Positions 8,840 to 20,145 are shown, counted from the stretch's first letter. The stretch: 64,000 bases of DNA from JAEUIG01 sp046349775 (GCA_046349775.1 JAXMBS010000024.1:9929-73928), one strand, 5' to 3'. Numbers and translations are program-made. Notes: a model not told the origin generated them from the letters alone.

Positions 8840-11800
8840 ATGGAACGCGCCGCGAACGAGTCGCCATCGCTTCCCACCGGCAAGCTGCGCTCCGCCGGCT
8901 ACGTCGGGCTGCTCCTGACGCAATTCTTCGGGGCGTTCAACGACAACATGTTTCGCTGGCTGGCGGTGCCCATCGGCCAGCGGGTGATGAAAGGGGAGAA
9001 CGCCGACACGCTGGCGCTGGTGCTGGGGGGCGTGTGCTTCACGCTGCCATACCTGCTGCTGGTCGCGACGGCCGGTTCGCTGGCCGACCGATACCCGAAT
9101 CGGTCGGTGATCGTCGGCTGCAAGATCGCTGAGATCGCGAGCATGCTGCTCGGCGCGGCAGCCGTGGTGAGTCTGAATCCGCTGTACCTGTTCGCGACCG
9201 TCACGCTGCTGGGGGCGCAAAGCGCGCTGTTCGGGCCGGCGAAGTTCGGTAGCCTGCCGGAGATGCTGCATCCGACGCAGTTGTCGAAGGGGAACGGCGT
9301 GATGGGGCTGGCGACGGTCGTCGCGTCCGCTTTGGGGATGGTGGCGGGTTTCCAGTTGTTTGCGATTCTCGACCAAGCGCGGCCTGTTTGCCGGCGGTGG
9401 ACTACGGAGTGCTCGGCCTGCGGCCATAGCGATGATCGGCGTGGCGGTCGTCGGGACAATGATCAGCCTGCTGGTGGTGCGATTGCCGGCCGCATCGCCG
9501 ACCTCACCTCTGCGCGTGAACCCGTTCCGCGAGACGGTTCCTGCACTGCAGACGTTGCTGGGAGAACGGCGGCTGCGGCGGGCGGCGCTAGGGATTGCGT
9601 ACTTCTGGTTCCTGGCGTCGCTGGCGCAGCTGAATATTGACCCATTCGGCGATGAGTCGCTGGGACTGCCGAAGAAGGACGTGGGAGTTCTGCTCGCCTT
9701 GCTCGTGGCAGGGATGGGAGTCGGGAGCGTCCTGGCCGGCTGGTGGTCGGGGGGAAAGGTCGAGCTCGGGATCGTGCCGCTGGGGATCGTCGGCGTTGTG
9801 ATCAGCGCGCTGATGCTGTTCGTGGCCGGCCGTCAGGTGGATGCGACGATTGACGTCCGGGGTCAGGCGGCGTTCTGGTGGACCTGCTTCTGGCTGTTCC
9901 AGCTGGGAGCGAGCGCCGGACTGTTCAACATCCCGTTGGAGGCCTACCTGCAGCATGAAAGCGACGACCGCACGCGCGGCACGGTGCTGGCCGGGAGCAA
10001 CTTCACGGCGTTCACGCTGATCCTGACAAGCTGCGGACTGTACTTCCTGCTGCGTGAAGCGCTGGGCTTCTCGCCGGAAGCGATTTTCATGATTGCCGGG
10101 ATCGGGACGATTCCGGTCGCAATCTATGTGTTCCGGCTGCTGCCCGATGTGACGGTGCGATTTGTATTGTGGCTGGCGACGCATTCGCTGTACAAACTCC
10201 GCGTTCACGGCAGGGACAATGTGCCCGAGAGAGGGGGCGCGCTGCTCGTCGCGAATCACGTCAGTTGGATGGACGGGATCTTGATTCTCGTCAGCACGTC
10301 GCGGTTTGTGCGGTTTCTGGTCTACGCCGATTATGCCAACAAGCCGGGCCTGGCGTGGCTCAGCCGGACGATGCGGGCGATTCCGATCAAGGCGACGGAC
10401 GGGCCGAAGTCGATCGTCAAAGCGCTGCTGACGGCGCGAGAGGCGGTGACCAACGGCGAACTCGTGTGCATCTTCGCCGAGGGGCAATTGACGCGCACCG
10501 GTCAGATGCAGACGTTTCAGCCGGGTTTGATGCGGATCGTCGGCAAGAGCGGAGTGCCGGTGATTCCGGTCTATCTGCACGGACTGTGGGGCAGCATTTT
10601 CAGCTATAAGGGAGGCAGATTTTTCTGGAAGCTGCCGCAGAAACTGCGATATCCGGTTTCGATTCAGTTTGGAAAACCGATGGCGGAGCCGGACGATGTG
10701 AACCAGGTCCGCCAGGCCGTGGAACGATTGGGGGTGCAGGCCGTGGAGCGAGAAAACATTCGTCGATTGATTCCGGCCCGTCAGTTTCTGAGGACGGCGA
10801 AGCGGACGCTGTTCAAGTCCAAAGTCGCGGATTCCAGCGGGGCGAACCTGACCGGCGGCAAGCTGCTGGCCGGATCGGTGGCGCTGCTAAGCGCGCTGGA
10901 GCGGCTGGTCCTCGCCCCAAACGAGAAGACCGTGGGGCTGTTTCTGCCGCCGTCGGCCGGGGGGTGCGTGGCGAACGTCGCGTGTGCGCTGGGGAAGCGG
11001 GTGACCGCGAACCTCAACTACACGATGACGGACGACATGATCAACCAGTGCGTGCAGGCGGCCGGCATCCGCCACGTGCTGACGAGCAAGAAGTTCATTG
11101 AGAAGCGGCCGTTCGCGCTACAGGGGGCGGAGTTCGTTTACCTGGAAGACATCAAGGAGCAGATCAGCGCGGTCGACAAGCTGAAAGGCGCGCTGGCGGC
11201 GTTTGTGTTGCCGGTCTCAATCACCGAGCGGTGGCTGGGGCTGACGTCGGTCGGTCCTGACGAGCTGCTGACGCTGATCTTCACCAGCGGATCCACCGGC
11301 CGGCCGAAGGGGGTGATGCTGACGCAGGCGAATATCGGCTCGAACATCGAGGCGGCCGACCAGGTGCTGAACCTGCAGCCGGACGACGCGCTGCTGGGCG
11401 TGCTGCCGTTCTTCCATTCGTTCGGATACACGGCGGGGCTGTGGCTGCCGCTGTGTTTCCATCCGAAGGTCGTCTATCACTACAACCCGCTCGATGCACG
11501 GATGATCGGCAAGCTCAGCAAGGATCACAACGTCTCGATCCTGATGGCGACGCCGACATTCCTGCGGGGTTATCTGCGGCGCGTCGAGCCAGAACAGTTT
11601 CACGCACTGGACCTCGTGGTCGTCGGCGCAGAGAAGATGCCGCTGGATCTGGCCGAACAGTTCAAGGAACGGTTCGGCGTTATGCCAAGCGAAGGATATG
11701 GGACGACCGAGCTGTCGCCGGTAGTGGCGATCAGCGTTCCGGATCACCGTTCGCGCGACACCACGCAGATCGGCACGAAGCTCGGTTCGATCGGGCGGTG

Positions 11801-12399
11801 CATTCCGGGCGTGGCAGCAAAGATCGTCCATCCCGATACCGGTCAGGACCTGGGGCTCGACGAAGCCGGCCTGCTCTGGATCAAGGGGCCGAACGTGATG
11901 AAGGTACCTCAACGATCCCGAGAAGACGGCCAGAGGCGATCAAGGACGGGTGGTACAACACCGGCGACGTCGCGAAGATCGACCGCGACGGTTTTATCTG
12001 GATCACCGGCCGGCAGAGCCGGTTCTCGAAGATCGGCGGCGAGATGGTGCCGCACATCCGGATCGAGGAAGAAGTCGCCAAGATCATCGACCGTGAAGGG
12101 GGCGGAGGCGAGCACGACACGTCGCAGGAAGGGCCAGACATCAAGGTCGCCGTGACGGCGGTACCCGATCCGACGAAGGGTGAGCGGATCATCGTGCTGC
12201 ACCGTCCGCTGACGGTGAGCATCGATCGGATTCGCGTGGGACTGGCGGAAGCCGGGCTGCCGAACATCTGGATCCCGGGCGCGGATGCGTTCGTGGAGGT
12301 GGAGGCGATCCGCTGCGCCAGGGGACGGGGAAGCTCGATTTGAAGGGGATGCAGCAACGGCGGCTGGAGTTGACTAGTCGGAAGTTGCAGCCGGCTTAG
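8840..12399 (+). CDS. LplT-Aas-type fusion: MFS lysophospholipid transporter, acyltransferase, acyl-ACP synthetase (frameshifted)
   Basis: About 1,185 residues make one polypeptide. Residues 1 to about 430 are an MFS transporter (TQFFGAFNDNMFRWLAVPIG is the LplT start). Residues about 440-640 are a PlsC-type acyltransferase with NHVSWMD and FAEGQLTRTG. The rest is an AMP-forming ligase with TSGSTGRPKG, YGTTELSP, WYNTGDVA and a final GTGKLDLKGM. In Enterobacteria LplT flips lysophospholipids inward and Aas re-acylates them; this gene carries all three activities. The ATG at 8840 matches the family start; upstream in-frame TTG 8678 and ATG 8684 remain possible. Indels break it near 9375 and 9430 (MFS), near 11895-11930, and near 12310 (last 25 codons). 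Reading across frames recovers the whole family, so error is likelier than decay. Confidence 0.85.
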
Positions 12400-12456
12400 C
12401 CGCGACATGTCGAGGAGGAACGCGCGCGAGGAGCCGACAACGGTTGAGATTTTGCG

Positions 12457-12480
12457 AATCCCGCTGCGGCTCACGGGATT
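12457..12480. terminator. Possible terminator hairpin after the LplT-Aas fusion
   Basis: AATCCCG (12457-12463) and CGGGATT (12474-12480) form a perfect 7-bp stem with a 10-nt loop, 58 bp past the stop of the plus-strand gene and between convergent genes. There is no U-run after it, so the role is uncertain. Confidence 0.35.
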
Positions 12481-12616
12481 GCCTGTGCGCGTCGCGGAAA
12501 TGCGAAGGGTCAGCTTGCGCATTCCCGTTACGGGGCGGCCGGGAAGAACGGGAACGGCTTGCGTACGTCCTCCTCTGTCGGCTGCTGCGACCGTATTCGC
12601 TGATCTCGAATGCCTC

Positions 12617-12635
12617 CGCCGCCTCGATGGCGGCG
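12617..12635 (-). terminator. GC-rich hairpin directly after the PIG-L gene stop
   Basis: CGCCGCC and GGCGGCG form a 7-bp stem with loop TCGAT. On the minus strand it starts 2 nt after the TAA of the PIG-L gene, the expected place for a terminator or 3' stabilising hairpin. Confidence 0.45.
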
Positions 12636-12637
12636 CT

Positions 12638-13527
12638 TTAACGCCCGTAACGCTTGGCCAGCGGCTTTCGCGGAACCGGTTGGCCGTGCGGTGAAGCGCT
12701 CTGGAAGTTGTCCCGCACGAGCTGCTCGCGGCTCGCGGCCAGGCGTCGGGCGTGCTCGGCAATTCCCACGCCGAGGCAACGCAACCCCCTTCGTAGAACT
12801 GCGACTCCAGAGCCTGTGTGCAGGCCAGCTTCTTGTCGAGCGTTTCGTCGATGCCGACGACGATGTCCGGCGAGAACGGGTTCGGCTTCTGGAACCGGTC
12901 TTCGTAGAACAGGAACACCGGGTTGGTCGTCAGCGGCGTCACATCGGGACAAAAGAACGGGACGGTGACCATATACGCGGCGTCCTGGACGAGCAGGCCG
13001 ACGTTGCGGTGGTCGGGGTGATAGTCGTTTGGGCGGTGACAGATGACGACGTCGGCCTGCCACTCGCGGATGAGCTGGGTGAGTGTGCGACGGTTTTCCA
13101 GCGTTGGCAGGAGTTCGCCATCGTGGATGTCGAGGACCTGAGCGGTGATGCCGAGGATCTCGGCGCACTTTTCCACTTCGGCCGTGCGACGCTGGGCCAG
13201 CGGACCGCCTGCCGTCTGCCAGTGGCCAACGTCACCGTTTGTCACGGAGACGAATTTGACGTGATGTCCCTGTTTGGCCCAGAGGGCGGCGACGCCGGCG
13301 GCCTTCAGCTCGCAGTCGTCGGGGTGCGCACCGAAACAGATGATCCGCAGCTTGCCGTCGTCCGGGACGGGTTGGGCTGCGCCGAAGAGCGCGGCGGTGG
13401 GGAGCGTGGGGTTCGCCTGGGCGGTTTGCGAGAGGAAATCGACGTTCGCGATCCAAAACCAGGCGGCCGCGGCGGCCGAAATGCCCGCAACAAATCCCAG
13501 AACGGCCGAACGATTGAAACGCAACAT
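12638..13527 (-). CDS. PIG-L/LmbE family deacetylase, membrane-anchored or exported (one frameshift)
   Basis: The protein starts MLRFNRSAVLGFVAGISAAA, a signal or anchor. The catalytic domain follows with the PIG-L zinc motif GAHPDDCE and the second ligand region NDYHPDHRNVG. The family removes N-acetyl groups from GlcNAc-type sugars or mycothiol/bacillithiol precursors; planctomycetes carry many exported copies of unknown substrate. The reading frame shifts once near 12775, in the YEGGCV segment. After the shift the family-like tail (VGIAEHARRLAASREQL) runs to a TAA at 12638. Unshifted, the frame continues as an antisense shadow of the neighbouring fusion gene down to 11881, which is not a real extension. 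It is followed on the same strand by a hairpin. Confidence 0.85.
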
Positions 13528-13583
13528 ATCCGGTTCTCCGTTAGAGTTTACTAACGTCTTACGTCTAACTTCTTTCCTCTCGG

Positions 13584-16500
13584 TTAGTCTCGCACGCGTG
13601 CCCCCGGCCAGACGAGGTCGTTGAAGCGGTCGACCGGCTCCTTGGCGGCCCAGGCGATGCTACGGAGCATCAACACGCGGAAGAGCGGGTCGTCGAACGT
13701 CCAGGCGAAGTGGCCGGGGATGGAGACGACGACGCGTCCGTTCGAGGGCTCGAGCGTCCAGAACAACGGCTGCGGTTTGCCGTCCTCTTCGGCGCCGGCG
13801 AGGAGCTGAACCTGTTGCGGGTCGCCGACGAGCTGCCAGTAGCTTTCGTCATGCAGTTCGAGCTTGCCGAAGTTGCGGCCGATCGGATGCTGGACGCCGG
13901 TGTCGAAGCCGAGCTCCAGCGGGCCGTGACGGAACTTGGAGCGGCCCCCCTGCCAGGCGAGGCCGATGCGCTGTGCGAAACCGGGGGCGTCTTTGCCACC
14001 GTCCACTGCGAAGTGAATGCAAACGGCACTCCGCCCCGCTGGAGAGGAATCGGTCCATGTCCGCTGCACGCTCGGGCGTCCACGTCCCGTGCTGGTAGAA
14101 CACGAGCACGTCGCCGCTGGAAAACTGATCGGCGGCTCGGCCACTCATCGGCGGTCTGCACGACGGTGTTGTCGGCAATGCCGAGCAGCTCTTTCCAGGA
14201 TTTCGCAGGCAGGATAGTCGTGTTCGCCCGGCCCGTGGTCCTTCAATCCGCTGACGAGGACGACGTTGATTTTCCGCGTCGGCTCCGGCGGATTCGGGGC
14301 TCCCGCGAGGACATCATTGACTTCCTGTCGCGCGCGGCGGCGGCGGATCACCGATGCCGTAGTCGGGCATCGCCGGCGTGCAACAGCAGGAACGCGAGCA
14401 GGTCTCGGAGCTTTTCCTGTCCCAGCAGTTTTGGCAGACCTTCGGGCATGACCGAGACCGACGACGCGGTAATCTGGTCGATGTCGCCCTGCGCGATCTC
14501 GGTGATGTTCCCCTTGGTGTCACCGATCTGGAGGCGGCCGTTGACGCTGTGCATCACGCCGGTGAGCACGCGGCCGTCCTTGAGGGCGATGACATACGCA
14601 AGATGGTCCGGATTGATCGCGAAACTGGGTTTCTCGATGTCGCGCAGGACCGACGTGTAATCGCGATGGATGAGATTGGACAGGTCCGGCGCGAGGTTGC
14701 CGCCGCGGGCGTGGACCGAGTGGCATTTGGAGCAGGCGGCCTCTTCGCTGAAGAAGACCGTGCGGCCGCGCGCCCAGCTTCCGCCGTCGAGTTCGGGATA
14801 GTGGATGGCGACGGATTCGGTGGCGATCGTTGTGGCCATTTCGGACCACGGGAGAAAGAACCGTCGGATGGGCAGCGGACGTGGGCGGGAGTCTGCATCA
14901 GTCGTGAAACTGAATGTCAGCGGTAATTCGCCACCGCTGTGCCTCAGATGCAGATCCAGGTTGACGACCTTAGGTGTGGCAGGTCCGAATTTGGATGTGT
15001 TGACCCAGCCGCCGTTACGAGCACTGATATAGTGCTTTGACAAATTCGCGACATCATCAGGATGCCGCTCGAAATCGAAAAGCTCCTCACCCACGCCAGT
15101 GGTGAACGTCTCAAGCATGACCGTTTCCGGCGGGTACTCAAAATCCAGCCGCGATCCTGGCTGCACTGCCGGTTGCAGCATGTGATTGAGATCGATCCGC
15201 GTGCGCAGCCTGAATTCGCCGGGCTTCTGCATCGAGGCCCACAGCTCGTCATGTGTGGCGCTGCCGGCGGTGAAGGCTCGCGAGACCTGCAGATCGGGAT
15301 GCGGCAGCCAGCCCGTCCAGGCGGCGCTGCCGTCGGCGGGGACCCAGGTCGCCTCACAGCCGGTGAGATCGAAGTCGACGTCGATGTCCGGGTACTGCGG
15401 CAAGTCGCCAGCGGCGTGCTGATCGTGCGGCGGGCGGCCCATCGGGGGCAGCGTCAGGCCGTAACCGATCGCGGCAGCGTGCGGATCGGTGGCGAGGACG
15501 AGCGTGCGGCGGTCGGGGGTGAGCTGGACGGAGCGAACGGGGACGTCGTAGCGCGGGGCGACCTTTTGCGCCTGGACGATGGCATAGCCGGGCCAGATCG
15601 ATTCGAACCGGTCGCCGGCGCGGACGTACTTTCCGGCCGTCAGCCTGATGTGCTTCAGCGAATCCTTGAGCAGTGCGGGATCGACCGGCCGGTCGAACTC
15701 GACTCGCACTTCGCGCGGGCCGTTCGACCAGACGACGGCCGGCTGCGGATGTGAGGGTCGGAATACTTGATGCGATAGAGCTTCCACCGTCGGCCCGCTG
15801 CCCCAGTCCGGCCCGCCGCTGTGGCAGGCGACGCGCAGGCCATCCGGTGCCAGACAACAATCGACTGTCAGCATGCTGAGGCATGCCAGCAGCTGGGTCT
15901 GGGCGACGTAGCCGGTCTCCGTTTTGACCAGCTTCGTGCGGTACAGCTTGCCGCGAGATTCGCCAGTGACGAGCGCATCATGGCCCAGGCGGGTCAAAGA
16001 TCAGGCCGCACCAGCAACTGGATCGTTGAAGTTGAATCCGCAGACGGACTGATGCCTGCAGGGCGTAGTCGAACGTGCTCGTTTCGTCGATCACATCCGG
16101 CAGGTGGACAGGATGCCGCGGCGGAAAGCCGTATTGGCGTCCTTCTGTATGTGCAGCAGCTCGTCGAGCGGATTGCCGTTGGCGACCCAGGTCGCGCTTC
16201 CTGGTCGGAGGCGAACAGATCACCGGCACACAACACCAGACCGCAGGCCAACCGGGAACCGGATGCCGGTGACGACGACTTCCACGGAATTTGATCCGGG
16301 CGAGACGTGAACGATCGAGCCGGCTTCGTCCCTTGATGTTGTATTGCGGTTGGCCGGCTTTGTCCTTGAGCAGCGGATCGGCGAAGTTGTGATTGCCGCG
16401 TCCGAAATACGCTGCCGTCGCGCGTGTCGAACGCAACGCCGAGGTCCGTCAACGGCATGAAAACTCTCCTTCCGGCCGTCGGCGACGACGATTTCTTTGT

Positions 16501-17700
16501 CGGCCGTGCCGTCCTTGTCGGTGTCGACGATCAGCACGCAGCGATGTCTTCGCGACGACGAACACCCCGTCGCCGTGCTCGTAGCCGGGTGGCGTCAGGT
16601 CCATGCCGATCGGCGAACGCAAGGCGCTGGCTGTCCCAGAACTCGTGGACCTCGTCTTCGAGACCGTCGCCGTCGGTGTCGCGCATCGGATCTTGCCGTT
16701 GTAGCCGGGCGACGTCCCGTCGGTCGAAACGGGACGTTGTTGACGTTGGTCAGCTCGACCGGAAGCTCGTGCACGGTAAAGCCGGGCACCAGCATCTGGA
16801 TTGGCGGCAGGTTGTCGACCGGCTGGAGGGGATGGCGAGTCCGCCTTCGAGATCGGGCGGGAGCAGCGAGCGGACGGGTGTGTATTTGTCGGTGAGGTAT
16901 TTGCGCGTCTGCGTGGTCTTCGGGCGTGAGGGAGCGGCCGTAGACCAGAGCATCTCGGCAACGCTCCCACGGTCGAATCCCTGGACTTCCTGCGGACCGC
17001 CGCCGAGTGTGTAGTAGCGTGCCCCGGCCGTCAGTTCGCTGAGGCTGATCGGCTGGCCGTCGCGCGGCCGCTGACCGGTCGCGACACCGTCGACGTGCAG
17101 CTGGGCCTTGTCCGCCTCTGTTGAAACTTCGAAGACACGCGGTTCGCCGAACGTGTGCTCGCCACTGAGCAGGTTGTGCCAGGAGCCGAAGCCGCGGCCT
17201 TCCCAGGCGTTGAAGCTGGTGAAGCGGTTGATGCGGCGCTGGCCGAGGTCGAGCGTGACACCGGAGGTGAAGTCCGCGCTGGTCCTTCGCGTTGAGTGAC
17301 ATCACCGCTTTGAAGCCACCGAGATTGCGCTTGCGGGGCGGCGATGAAGATCGTGAACCGGTCACGTTCCATCGCCGGCTGCACGCTGCGGAGGAAGTCG
17401 TTCGTCCCGTCGAATCGGACTACCGCAGCTTCCCCGGCCGGCAGACGCGTGGGCTGGGCTTCGAGATCTGCCTGCTTGAGGTCCCGCTTGCCGGCCACTG
17501 GCGTCATACCAGGTGGCGATTTTGCCGTCGTGCGGAATGAGCGTCGTGCCGTTCCCGGTGCCGGCGTCGAACCAGTACTCCAAGCCGTCCGTGACGGTGA
17601 GGTGCTTGTCGGCCCACGGTTCGACGGAGACAGCAGGTTCCGCCGCACACAGAACAACCGGGCACAGCAGGATCAAACAGACGTAAAGGCGGGCGAGCAT
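13584..17700 (-). pseudogene. Giant LamG / PVC-type dehydrogenase propeller / cytochrome c / ThuA protein, heavily frameshifted
   Basis: About 1,370 residues are recovered by joining frames. It starts at an ATG at 17700 with a signal peptide (MLARLYVCLILLCPVVLC). A LamG-like jelly roll follows (17.6-16.9 kb; LEYWFDAGTGNG, FDGTNDFLRSV, LHVDGVATGQRP). A glucose/sorbosone dehydrogenase-like propeller follows (16.8-15.8 kb; FTVHELPVELTNVNNVPFRP, DTDKDGTADK, YFGRGNHNF, GRQYGFPPRHP). An insertion domain runs from 15.8 to 14.9 kb. Next is a single c-type heme site CSKCH near 14.72 kb. A C-terminal ThuA domain (14.28-13.58 kb; INVVLVSGLKDHGPGEHDYP, VFYQHGTWTPE) closes it. PVC heme-binding dehydrogenases oxidise sugars or alcohols in the periplasm; the substrate is unknown. 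At least ten indels are spread over it, with one clean stretch from 15.9 to 14.35 kb. Confidence 0.8.
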
Positions 17701-17823
17701 GTTTTCCTCAAGGCCACTCACACTGAAGATTTTGGTGACTGCCGTCGAATACACCGGGCGACGCGGAAAGAAGAAGATTTTGAAGGTCACGAAGGGCACA
17801 AAGAATGTCGCGTTGAAGGACGA

Positions 17824-17903
17824 TTGCCACCGAGGGCACGAGGGGACACCGAGAGAAATGGATTCGTGTATCTCTGTGATCTCGGTGTGCTCTGTGGCCA
17901 AAG
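17824..17903. repeat. Family A intergenic hairpin repeat, copy 1
   Basis: TTGCCACCGAGGGCACGAGG and GTGATCTCGGTGTGCTCTGT form the arms of an imperfect inverted repeat. It matches the copies at 18832, 43381 and 54401 and lies between two minus-strand genes. It is preceded by a related GGTCACGAAGGGCACAAAG run at 17785-17803. Confidence 0.8.
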
Positions 17904-17931
17904 CCCTGCAACGATCGGCTGGCGGTCTTCG

Positions 17932-18763
17932 CTAGTTCCAGGCCAATGTCAGTTTGGTGAACTCCGCCACCTGTTGCTTGATCGCCACCTCGGTCGGAAG
18001 GCGAACATGGAGCTCGCGCCCGTAAAAGCCGTGGATGTCGCAGCGGCTGAGGACATACTGGGCGTCGTTCGGCATCGCGATCGGGCCGCCGTGGCAGAGG
18101 ACGATGACGTCTTTACGCACGCTGCGGCCGGCGGCGGCGATGGCGGACACGGCGGACACGGTCGTCGAGCAGTGCCGTTTCGGCGCTGATAGCTTACCCG
18201 TGGTCAGGCCCATGTGGGCGACGAGAATGTCGGCGCCGGCATAGGGTCATGGCCACGGCCTGGTCTTCGTCGAAGACGTACGGCGTCGATCAGCAGACCA
18301 GGCTGATGGGCGGCTGCGATGCAATCGATCTCGAGGCGAAGCCCATGGCCGGTTTCTTCGAGATTCAGCGAAAGGTCCCGTCGATGAGGCCGACCGTCGG
18401 GAAGTTCTGAATACCGGCGAAGCCGAGGTCGATCAGCTCCTTCAGGAAGTGGTCGCGGAGCATGAACAGGTCGATGCCGCAGACACCGGCGATGACGGGC
18501 GTGTCCTTGACTGTTGTGAGGACTTCGCGGGCCATCTCCTTCCACACGAGCTCGTTGGCGTTGCCGAACGGCATAGGCCGGCGAGCGAACTGCGGCCCGC
18601 CATGCGATAGCGGCCGGAGTTGTAGATCACGATCAGGTCGATGCCCTTGGCCTCCTTTTCACACTTGGCGATGCCGGTGCCGGCGCTACCGCCGATGATC
18701 GGGACGCGTTTCTGCGCGATCTTGGAGCAGGCGTTCGAGGACGGATTCACGAGTATGTCGCAT
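17932..18763 (-). pseudogene. Phosphoenolpyruvate hydrolase-like TIM-barrel protein (PF09370 type), frameshifted
   Basis: It starts at an ATG at 18763 (MRHTRESVLERLLQ). The frames then join as IIGGSAGTGIAKCEKEAKGIDLIVIYNSGRYRMAG, WKEMAREVLTTVKDTPVIAGVCG, KELIDLGFAGIQNFPTVGLIDG and the final VLCHGGPIAMPNDAQYVLSR. This is the TIM-barrel family annotated as PEP hydrolase or TIM-barrel signal protein, usually about 275 residues, which fits. In plants and fungi the same domain is the C-terminal half of Tm-1-type proteins; here the Tm-1-like N-terminal half is coded just upstream as a separate gene. The biochemical reaction is not firmly known. Four or more indels occur, concentrated at 18230-18600 and near the start. 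Confidence 0.75.
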
Positions 18764-18831
18764 GTGGGATTGCGACTGATCTTGGAAGAAAAACGTGGGC
18801 GGAAATCTCAAAACCGAAACGAACAGTCTCA

Positions 18832-18903
18832 GCCACCGAGATCACAGAGGCACGGACACTTCTGGTAATCCTCAGTGTCCTCTGTGATCTCGGTATCCTC
18901 TTG
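18832..18903. repeat. Family A intergenic hairpin repeat, copy 2 (longest perfect arms)
   Basis: CCGAGATCACAGAGG (18836-18850) and its exact reverse complement CCTCTGTGATCTCGG (18879-18893) form a 15-bp stem around a 28-nt loop, extended by GCCA outside and GACAC/GTGTC inside. It lies between the Tm-1-like and PEP-hydrolase-like genes. Confidence 0.85.
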
Positions 18904-18959
18904 GTTGCGGCCGGGCGTCACGCTGGAACTTTCTGCGTTCATCAGCGGTTCGCTGTTTC

Positions 18960-20145
18960 TTAGCGTGCATGGTGAAGTTCGAGGAATTGCTGGACGAGAG
19001 CGCGTCGGCGAATTCGGGGGCGTGTGGCGCGAGTCGGAGGGGAGTTGCCGATCGGCGGTGGTGTCCAGCCGCTCGGAGAGTTCGTCGAGCCGGCGGTATC
19101 TGCCTCCCGGGTCATGGAAGGGCTGGCCGGGGACGTCGATCAGCGAGACGCCCCCTTCGGGGAATCAGCATTCGCAGAGGCGCCGTGGGCGATTGAGCTT
19201 GTCGGCGATCCACGCTGCGAAGCGGCGGTTTTCGTCGGGGGTCGTGCGCCAGGCGTCACGTTGGCATTGTGCACGTGGAGCTTGCGGCACGGCGGAACAG
19301 GGGTGGACGGTGTCGAGGCCGGCAAAGTTGACCATGTCGAGCGGCTTGGGCTCAGCACCAGCGGGACCTGGCGGGCGAGCAGCTTATCGAAGCGGTGCGG
19401 ACCGGCGGGAAGACGCCGCCGAAACCGCTTCGTCAGCGACTTCGGTCATCGTCGATATCGAGCACGCCCTGAATCGGGCCGCTATCCGCGACGCGACAGC
19501 TCCATCGCTCGGCCGCCGGCGCCGGTGGCGTGAAAAACGAGGCAGTCGAAGCCGTGCTGTTCGAGCGGCTCGCGGACCCGGGTGACGCAGGGGGTGGTGA
19601 CGCCGAACATCGTCATGCCGACACAGGGGCAGGACGCTGGTCGGGAGGTTGGTTGAGGACCATGCCGGCCATTGCGGCGCTTTTCGCGAGGACGCGGCGC
19701 AGGTGTATTCAGGCCGGCGACGTCGACGACGGAGTACATCAGCGTGATGTCACTGCAGTCGACGTACGGCGCGCGGTGTTCGCACTGGCGACCGTCGATA
19801 CAACGGCGAGGGAGGCCAATGGGCAAGGCTCGCAATGCGGCGGCGCGATCGGCGGCCGTTCCGCGCTACCGCCGAGGCCGATCACGCCAGACCTTCACCG
19901 GCGGCGTGCTCTGCACGCATGAAGGACGTCAGGCGGCTCATGGCGGCGACAGCGACGGTCTCGGAGGACAGCTCAGCGGGATCGGCTTGGAGCCGCTCGC
20001 GCGGGATGTCGGGATCCATCGTCGGCGGACCGGCGGTGCCGACGTCGACCGTGGTTACCGGGGCGCCGGCGGCGATCAAGCAATCGCGCACATACGCCAG
20101 TTCGGCGCTGGTGTCGGCGGCGATGGCATAGACGCGACCCGACAT
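18960..20145 (-). pseudogene. Tm-1-like ATP-binding (UPF0261) protein, frameshifted
   Basis: It starts at an ATG at 20145 with a Rossmann-like beginning (VYAIAADTSAELAYVRDCLI, then APVTTVDVG). The later frames give YVDCSDITLMYSVVDVAGLN, VGMTMFGVTTPCVTRVREPL and HGFDCLVFHATGAGGRAMEL, all core UPF0261/Tm-1-like motifs. The C-terminal part reads CECLIPEGGVSLIDVPGQPF and ends near EFADAL and a TAA at 18960. The family of about 400 residues is expected here. It is followed on the same strand by the TIM-barrel partner, reproducing as two genes the two-domain layout of plant Tm-1. The function in bacteria is unknown; in tomato the fused protein inhibits tobamovirus replication. At least five indels break it. 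Confidence 0.75.

Noticed and set aside
9588..10580. Minus-strand open frame of 330 codons
   Set aside because: It is antisense to the transporter/acyltransferase part of the LplT-Aas fusion, which has clear family motifs.
11881..12637. C-terminal extension of the PIG-L frame
   Set aside because: This part is antisense to the AMP-ligase end; the family-like PIG-L tail lies in another frame and stops at 12638.
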